A DNA stretch of 64,000 nt from Lachnospiraceae bacterium (GTDB lineage: Bacteria > Bacillota > Clostridia > Lachnospirales > Lachnospiraceae), in contig JAGAJL010000002.1 of NCBI GenBank assembly GCA_017626095.1, forward strand, positions 40,797 to 104,796. The letters run 5' to 3'. Shown one piece after another: positions 59,616-64,000 of the stretch. Positions within the stretch are counted from its first letter, which is position 1. Each line of letters begins with the position of its first letter. The position numbers were made by a program, and so were the translations under genes. The notes beneath the pieces were generated by a model, which was not told where the DNA came from, searched no databases, and saw only the letters and a list, made by a program, of their open reading frames with translations.

Positions 59616-61085
59616 ATGAAGCATTCGATTCGAAAACAGATTTTATCGGCATTTTTGATTATTATGGCAGGCACCTTACTTCTTTGCCTGTTTTTAAACA
59701 GTACGTTTCTGGAACGTTATTACATTTATAATAAACAGCAGGTTTTGTTGAAGTCTTACCAGATCATCAATACGGCATCTTCAAATGGAAGTATCCAAAG
59801 TGAAGATTTTGAGGAAGAATTGCAGCAGATTAGCGCAATTTATAATATTAATGTGATTGTCATTGATGCCGATTCTAAATTGATACAATCTGCCGGTTCG
59901 GAATCGGATGTGCTGTTGAGAGCATTATTGGACCGCGTTTTTTCAAACAAGTATCAGGATCATAAGATTTTAAAAGAAAATGAACATTATGTTTTGGAAA
60001 TTGCAAATATGCCGCAAAGTGGATTGAGCTTTATTCAGATGTGGGGAACTTTGGATAATGGGAATTTATTTATGACACGTTCGCTTGTTCAGAGTATTCA
60101 CGACAGTGTTTCGATATCCAATCGTTTTTTTGCTTATGCATGCATTTTTGCGATTATTATCAGTGCCATTGTCATTATGATTATTACGAAACGAATCACC
60201 AATCCCATATTGTCTCTGACCGAAATATCCAAACGTATGGCACAATTGGATTTTGAAGTGCATTACGACGGAAATGAAAAAAATGAAATCGGTGTTCTCG
60301 GCCAGCATATGAATGCGTTATCCGATAAGCTGGAAAAAACGATTTCGGAGCTAAAGACTGCCAATAATGAATTGCAAAAAGATATTGAGAAAAAAGAACA
60401 AATTGATGAAATGCGACGGGAATTTTTATCCAATGTCTCACATGAATTAAAAACACCGCTTGCCTTAATTATGGGATATGCGGAAGGCTTAAAGGAAGAA
60501 ATCAATGATGAAGACCCTGCCAGCAGAGATTTTTATTGTGATGTCATTATCGATGAATCCAATAAAATGAATGATATGGTTAAAAAGCTGCTTACCTTAA
60601 ACCAACTGGAATTTGGCAATGATGTGGTCAATATGGAGCGTTTTGATGTTTGTGAGCTGATTGAAAACTATATTTCCAATTCCGATATTCTGATTAAGCA
60701 GCACAATGCCAAAGTGATGGTTTCGCCGTCTCATCCTATCTATGTCTGGAGTGATGAGTTTATGGTAGAAGAGGTTTTGATGAATTACTTTTCCAATGCC
60801 TTAAATCATCTTGCCAATGAAAATGAAATCCGGATTGATGTCGTCGAAAAAGAAGATGTTGTCCGTGTTTCTGTATTTAATACCGGTGAGCGGATTCCGG
60901 AGGATGCACTGCCGCATTTGTTTGAAAAGTTTTATAAGGTAGATAAGGCAAGAACGCGTGAATATGGTGGCAGTGGAGTCGGGCTATCAATTGTAAAGGC
61001 GATTATGGATTCCATTCATCAGGAATACGGCGTTTGCAATTATGATAACGGTGTGGAATTTTGGCTTGAATTGCCGGTGAAATAA
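59616..61085 (+). CDS. Sensor histidine kinase
   Basis: 489 residues from ATG 59616 (GGAG at 59605-59608 is too close to the ATG at 59610). TM1 ~10-30, an outer domain of ~130 residues, TM2 ~168-190, HAMP (RITNPILSLTEISKRMAQL), a coiled segment, phosphorylated His in FLSNVSHELKTPLALIMGY and the HATPase with N box EVLMNYFSNALNHLA, G1 VFNTGERIPEDAL and G2 GGSGVGLSIVKAI. Probably cognate to the OmpR regulator at 58115, although mntP separates them. Confidence 0.94.
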   Translation: MKHSIRKQILSAFLIIMAGTLLLCLFLNSTFLERYYIYNKQQVLLKSYQIINTASSNGSIQSEDFEEELQQISAIYNINVIVIDADSKLIQSAGSESDVLLRALLDRVFSNKYQDHKILKENEHYVLEIANMPQSGLSFIQMWGTLDNGNLFMTRSLVQSIHDSVSISNRFFAYACIFAIIISAIVIMIITKRITNPILSLTEISKRMAQLDFEVHYDGNEKNEIGVLGQHMNALSDKLEKTISELKTANNELQKDIEKKEQIDEMRREFLSNVSHELKTPLALIMGYAEGLKEEINDEDPASRDFYCDVIIDESNKMNDMVKKLLTLNQLEFGNDVVNMERFDVCELIENYISNSDILIKQHNAKVMVSPSHPIYVWSDEFMVEEVLMNYFSNALNHLANENEIRIDVVEKEDVVRVSVFNTGERIPEDALPHLFEKFYKVDKARTREYGGSGVGLSIVKAIMDSIHQEYGVCNYDNGVEFWLELPVK

Positions 61086-61134
61086 TGATAAAATGAATTA
61101 TTCATAAAAGGCATTAGTTGAAATGGAGGAACCT

Positions 61135-61884
61135 ATGAGAAAGCGGTTTTGTTTTCTTTTTATAATTTGTATCTTCATATTTACTATGACCGGTTGCGGT
61201 AATGAAATCCCCGAGATGTCCGAAGAAGAAAGTGCGATGGTTTCTAATTATGCCGCTACACTTTTATTAAAGTACGATGCCAATTACCAGACCAAATTGC
61301 TCAATCAGGAGCAGCTCGAAAAAGAAGAACAGATGCAAAAGCAAATTCAGGAGGAAGCTGATCGTTTGGCTGCTTTAGAAGCAGAAAAGGAAGCCAAAAA
61401 GCAGGAGGAGCAGCAGGCGAAAGAAACAGAGGGACAAAGTAGTGTCGAAACCGTTACCTATGTGGATCCGGCAGAGTTTTTGGGCTTAGACGGTATATCA
61501 ATTTCTTATAATGGCGTAGAATATCTTGATCAGTACCCTAAAGACGGTGAAGACTTATATTTTGCAACTACCGCAACAGAAGGCTGTAAATTGGCTGTTG
61601 TTCATCTTGGCCTTTCTAATCAGACTGCGGAAGTAAGAACAGTCGATGTTTTTTCGACAAATGCCCGTTTTAAGGTTTCTTTCAATGACGGAGATTATCA
61701 CAGTATCATGTCAACCTTGTTTACGGAAGATTTTTCCGTATTTAACGGAGAACTTCAGCCCGGCGAATGTATTGATACCGTGTTACTAATGGAATTAAAA
61801 GAAGAAGACTGTGTTGATGTCAATGCGTTGAATCTTTATATAAAGTGCAATGATCAGACATTAAAAACGAAGTTGTATCCATAA
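61135..61884 (+). CDS. Lipoprotein with coiled coil and Ig-like C-terminal domain
   Basis: 249 residues from ATG 61135 (GGAGGA upstream; the ATG at 61123 precedes it). Signal peptide with lipobox TMTGC; the lipidated Cys is about residue 20. Residues ~60-105 are rich in Gln/Glu/Lys and Ala, likely a coiled coil (EKEEQMQKQIQEEADRLAAL). The last ~125 residues are a beta-rich domain (ISYNGVEYLDQYP, KLAVVHLGLSNQTAE, DTVLLMELKEED) resembling DUF4352/DUF5067-type Ig-like lipoproteins. It directly follows the histidine kinase and might be its outer partner; that is inference. Confidence 0.82.
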   Translation: MRKRFCFLFIICIFIFTMTGCGNEIPEMSEEESAMVSNYAATLLLKYDANYQTKLLNQEQLEKEEQMQKQIQEEADRLAALEAEKEAKKQEEQQAKETEGQSSVETVTYVDPAEFLGLDGISISYNGVEYLDQYPKDGEDLYFATTATEGCKLAVVHLGLSNQTAEVRTVDVFSTNARFKVSFNDGDYHSIMSTLFTEDFSVFNGELQPGECIDTVLLMELKEEDCVDVNALNLYIKCNDQTLKTKLYP

Positions 61885-61991
61885 TAAAAAAAGGCAGAAA
61901 GAACCTGAAATAGTCTCTGTGCTACAGAAAAAATCTGCGTATCTGTGAAGACTGTAAAGGAATGAAACGGATAAGAATTGTATTTTATACA

Positions 61992-62037
61992 AAAAACCGC
62001 TATACTAAGGAAAAGCTTAGTATAGTGGTTTTTCTTT
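61992..62037 (+). terminator. Strong terminator after the lipoprotein gene
   Basis: AAAAACCGCTATACTAAG pairs perfectly with CTTAGTATAGTGGTTTTT (one G-U) around GAAAAG, followed by CTTT. Confidence 0.85.
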
Positions 62038-62063
62038 AATTGGACTCCAATGGAGGTGTCAGG

Positions 62064-63758
62064 ATGGCAAGAAATGTAGCAATCGGAATACAGCAGTTTG
62101 ATGAATTGATAGAAAAAAAATGTTTTTATGTAGATAAAACAAATTTTATAAAAGAATGGTGGGAGAGCAATGACAGTGTGACGCTAATCAATCGTCCACG
62201 TCGTTTTGGGAAGACCCTCAATATGAGTATGGTGGAGCAGTTTTTTTCTGTGGATTATAAGGAACGAAAGGAACTGTTCGAGGGGTTGTCTATCTGGCAG
62301 GATGAGAAATATAGACAGATTCAAGGAACCTATCCGGTTATTAGCCTGTCCTTTGCCAATGTGAAGGAAAGGAATTACCGCTCTATCCGAAAAAAGATTT
62401 GCCAGATGATTGCTGAAATGTATGCAAGAAATTCTTTTTTGCTGGACTGCCCGGCTCTTGAAGAGGGAGACAGAGAATTCTTTCGACGGGTTTCTGTGGA
62501 TATGGATGATGTGGATGCAACTATGGCCATCCATTACCTGTCGAAGTTTTTATATCTATACTATGGAAAAAAAGTAATTATTCTATTAGATGAATATGAT
62601 ACTCCCATGCAGGAAGCATATATAGAAGGATTTTGGGATGATCTGGTGGCATTTACCAGAAGTCTGTTCAACTCCACATTCAAGACCAATCCATGGCTGG
62701 AACGGGGTATCATGACGGGGATTACAAGAGTAAGCAAAGAATCCATTTTTTCTGATTTGAATAATCCGGAAGTAGTAACAACCACTTCCGATAAATATGC
62801 CACATCTTTTGGCTTTACGGAGGAGGAAGTATTTGCCGCATTGGAAGAGTGCGGTATGGGAGATCAAAAGGATGAGGTCAAGCGTTGGTATGATGGATTT
62901 ATCTTTGGTAGTCATAAGGATATCTATAATCCATGGTCTATCTTAAATTTTTTAGATAAGGGACAGTTTACTACTTACTGGGCCAACACCAGCTCCAACA
63001 GTCTGGTGGGAAAGTTGATCCGGGAAGGTAATCGAAATGTGAAAGCACAGTTCGAGATGTTGTTGCGGGGAGAAATCATTCGGACACCCATTGATGAGCA
63101 GATTGTGTACAATCAGCTCGACCATAACGAGGATGCTGTCTGGAGCCTTCTTTTGGCAAGCGGTTATTTAAAGGTGCTTTCCTATGATCGGATGGAGCTG
63201 CTTGCACCCGGGCAAGAGCAGATGTATGAGCTGGCACTGACCAATTATGAAGTGGAGCGTATGTTTGATGGTATGGTGCGCAGCTGGTTTATGGAAGTAA
63301 AGGGCGATTACAATGATTTTGAAAAGGCATTGCTGCAGGGAGATTTAGAAGCAATGAATGAATATATGAATCGTGTTACCTTGAATACATTTAGCTATTT
63401 TGATACCGGAAAGAGAGCATCCGGAGAGGAGCCGGAGCGCTTTTATCACGGATTTGTTTTAGGATTGATTGTAAATTTGCAGGACAGATATGTCATTACC
63501 TCTAATCGAGAGAGTGGTTTTGGCAGGTATGATGTCATCCTAGAACCTAAGAAACCGGAAGTGGATGATGCCATTATTTTGGAGTTTAAGGTCATGAATT
63601 CAAAAAGGGAGAGCAGCCTGGAGGACACTGTAAAGGCGGCTTTAAGTCAAATCCATGAGAAACAGTATGACGCACGGCTTGTTGCACAAGGGATATCGGC
63701 AGAGCATATCCGTAGCTATGGTTTTGCTTTTGAAGGGAAAAGGGTGCTGATTGGGTAA
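62064..63758 (+). CDS. AAA-ATPase-like / PD-(D/E)XK nuclease-like protein
   Basis: 564 residues from ATG 62064 (GGAGG at 62052-62056). The N-terminal AAA-ATPase_like domain has IGIQQFDELIEKKCFYVDKT, the Walker A-like NRPRRFGKTLNMSM and Walker B IILLDEYDTPMQEAY; then a linker with VVTTTSDKYATSFGFTEEEV and WYDGFIFG. The C-terminal ~100 residues have a PD-(D/E)XK core: ESGFGRYDVILEPKK followed by IILEFKVMNS (Asp, then Glu-x-Lys). This two-domain family is highly expanded in Lachnospiraceae and Bacteroides; function is not established. It lies alone between a strong terminator and the rRNA operon promoter. Confidence 0.92.
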   Translation: MARNVAIGIQQFDELIEKKCFYVDKTNFIKEWWESNDSVTLINRPRRFGKTLNMSMVEQFFSVDYKERKELFEGLSIWQDEKYRQIQGTYPVISLSFANVKERNYRSIRKKICQMIAEMYARNSFLLDCPALEEGDREFFRRVSVDMDDVDATMAIHYLSKFLYLYYGKKVIILLDEYDTPMQEAYIEGFWDDLVAFTRSLFNSTFKTNPWLERGIMTGITRVSKESIFSDLNNPEVVTTTSDKYATSFGFTEEEVFAALEECGMGDQKDEVKRWYDGFIFGSHKDIYNPWSILNFLDKGQFTTYWANTSSNSLVGKLIREGNRNVKAQFEMLLRGEIIRTPIDEQIVYNQLDHNEDAVWSLLLASGYLKVLSYDRMELLAPGQEQMYELALTNYEVERMFDGMVRSWFMEVKGDYNDFEKALLQGDLEAMNEYMNRVTLNTFSYFDTGKRASGEEPERFYHGFVLGLIVNLQDRYVITSNRESGFGRYDVILEPKKPEVDDAIILEFKVMNSKRESSLEDTVKAALSQIHEKQYDARLVAQGISAEHIRSYGFAFEGKRVLIG

Positions 63759-63870
63759 TGAACAGTGCCTGAGTATGACGAAAGTATCGCGGTTATCATA
63801 GCAAATTCACAAAAGAAAAAGATAAAAATGAAAAAAGTTGAAAAAATGAAAAAAAGTTAAAAAAAGTGCT

Positions 63871-63899
63871 TGACGAAAGAAAACGATAGTGATAATATA
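63871..63899 (+). promoter_or_regulatory. rRNA operon promoter
   Basis: TTGACG (63871-63876), 17-bp spacer, TAATAT (63894-63899); an A-rich tract at 63820-63868 upstream looks like an UP element. Confidence 0.75.
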
Positions 63900-64000
63900 A
63901 CATCGTTGCGCGTCGAGAGAACGCACAGAACCTTGAAAACTAAACAGCAATGCAACCCTGAAAAATTCCAAGAGAAAATTTCAGAACGTCTCGAAAGAGA
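63900..64000 (+). ncRNA. 5' leader of a 16S rRNA precursor
   Basis: Transcript start would be near 63906. CCTTGAAAACTAAACAG (63932 on) is the conserved pre-16S leader block of Clostridia and Bacilli, related to box A type signals. The mature 16S gene is expected shortly beyond base 64000 and is not in the window. Confidence 0.7.

Overview
The window looks like a chromosomal segment of an anaerobic, endospore-forming, low-GC Firmicute, most likely a member of the Lachnospiraceae. This rests on an AT-rich sequence, strong AGGAGG-type ribosome binding sites, TTG/GTG starts, the order ylxM-ffh-rpsP-khpA-rimM-trmD ... rplS-rbgA-rnhB-ylqG-ylqH, the sporulation genes spoIVA and a gerA/spoVAF-type gene, a class III (anaerobic) ribonucleotide reductase, and a long form of PRPP synthetase. 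No species can be named from the sequence alone. Most genes are on the + strand; the exceptions are a CDF transporter, a small XRE regulator, prs and metF.

Layout. 1-9264 holds the lower glycolytic genes gap (5' end missing), pgk, tpiA and gpmI, interrupted by a CDF cation transporter and a 968-residue membrane protein that I do not recognise. 9387-10223 is a YitT-type membrane protein. 10372-14195 is the SRP/ribosome-maturation operon. 14192-25214 is an 11-kb accessory block lying exactly where rplS would normally follow trmD: a NatA-like ABC ATPase, an ABC-2 permease fused to a CPBP protease domain, a divergent XRE regulator, and a seven-gene Ser/Thr phosphorylation cluster (three FHA proteins, two PP2C phosphatases, a VWA-TM-FHA protein and a membrane kinase with an outside C-type-lectin-like domain). 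25423-33088 resumes the conserved order (rplS, two signal peptidases around rbgA, rnhB, ylqG, ylqH, traX-like, yraN, pgeF). 33157-44332 carries prs, a DUF512 radical SAM gene, der, plsY, gpsA, metF, a MoxR/VWA pair and spoIVA. 44469-49694 covers nucleoside salvage (punA, cdd, an MTA/SAH-deaminase-like gene), a membrane MutS-like ATPase, rnhA and a small membrane protein. 49976-57978 has an aminotransferase, nrdDG, dut, a spore germination gene, degV and an unknown membrane protein. 58115-61884 is a two-component system with a probable Mn2+-riboswitch-controlled mntP between regulator and kinase, then a lipoprotein. 62064-63758 is an AAA-ATPase/PD-(D/E)XK protein, and the window ends in the promoter and leader of an rRNA operon whose 16S gene lies just beyond.

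The most interesting content is the phosphosignalling cluster and its position. With an extracellular sensor domain on the kinase, two cytosolic phosphatases, four FHA readers (one attached to an extracellular VWA domain) and repeated EKTV-like threonine motifs, it looks like a complete sense-write-read-erase circuit. At the DNA level I also see a dispersed palindromic repeat family (six copies), a 227-nt foldback element after gpsA, four genes whose ribosome binding site is the 3' arm of a hairpin followed by a T-run, two terminators that overlap the -35 box of the next promoter, and several short tandem-repeat intergenic regions. All calls come from reading the sequence; no database search was run.
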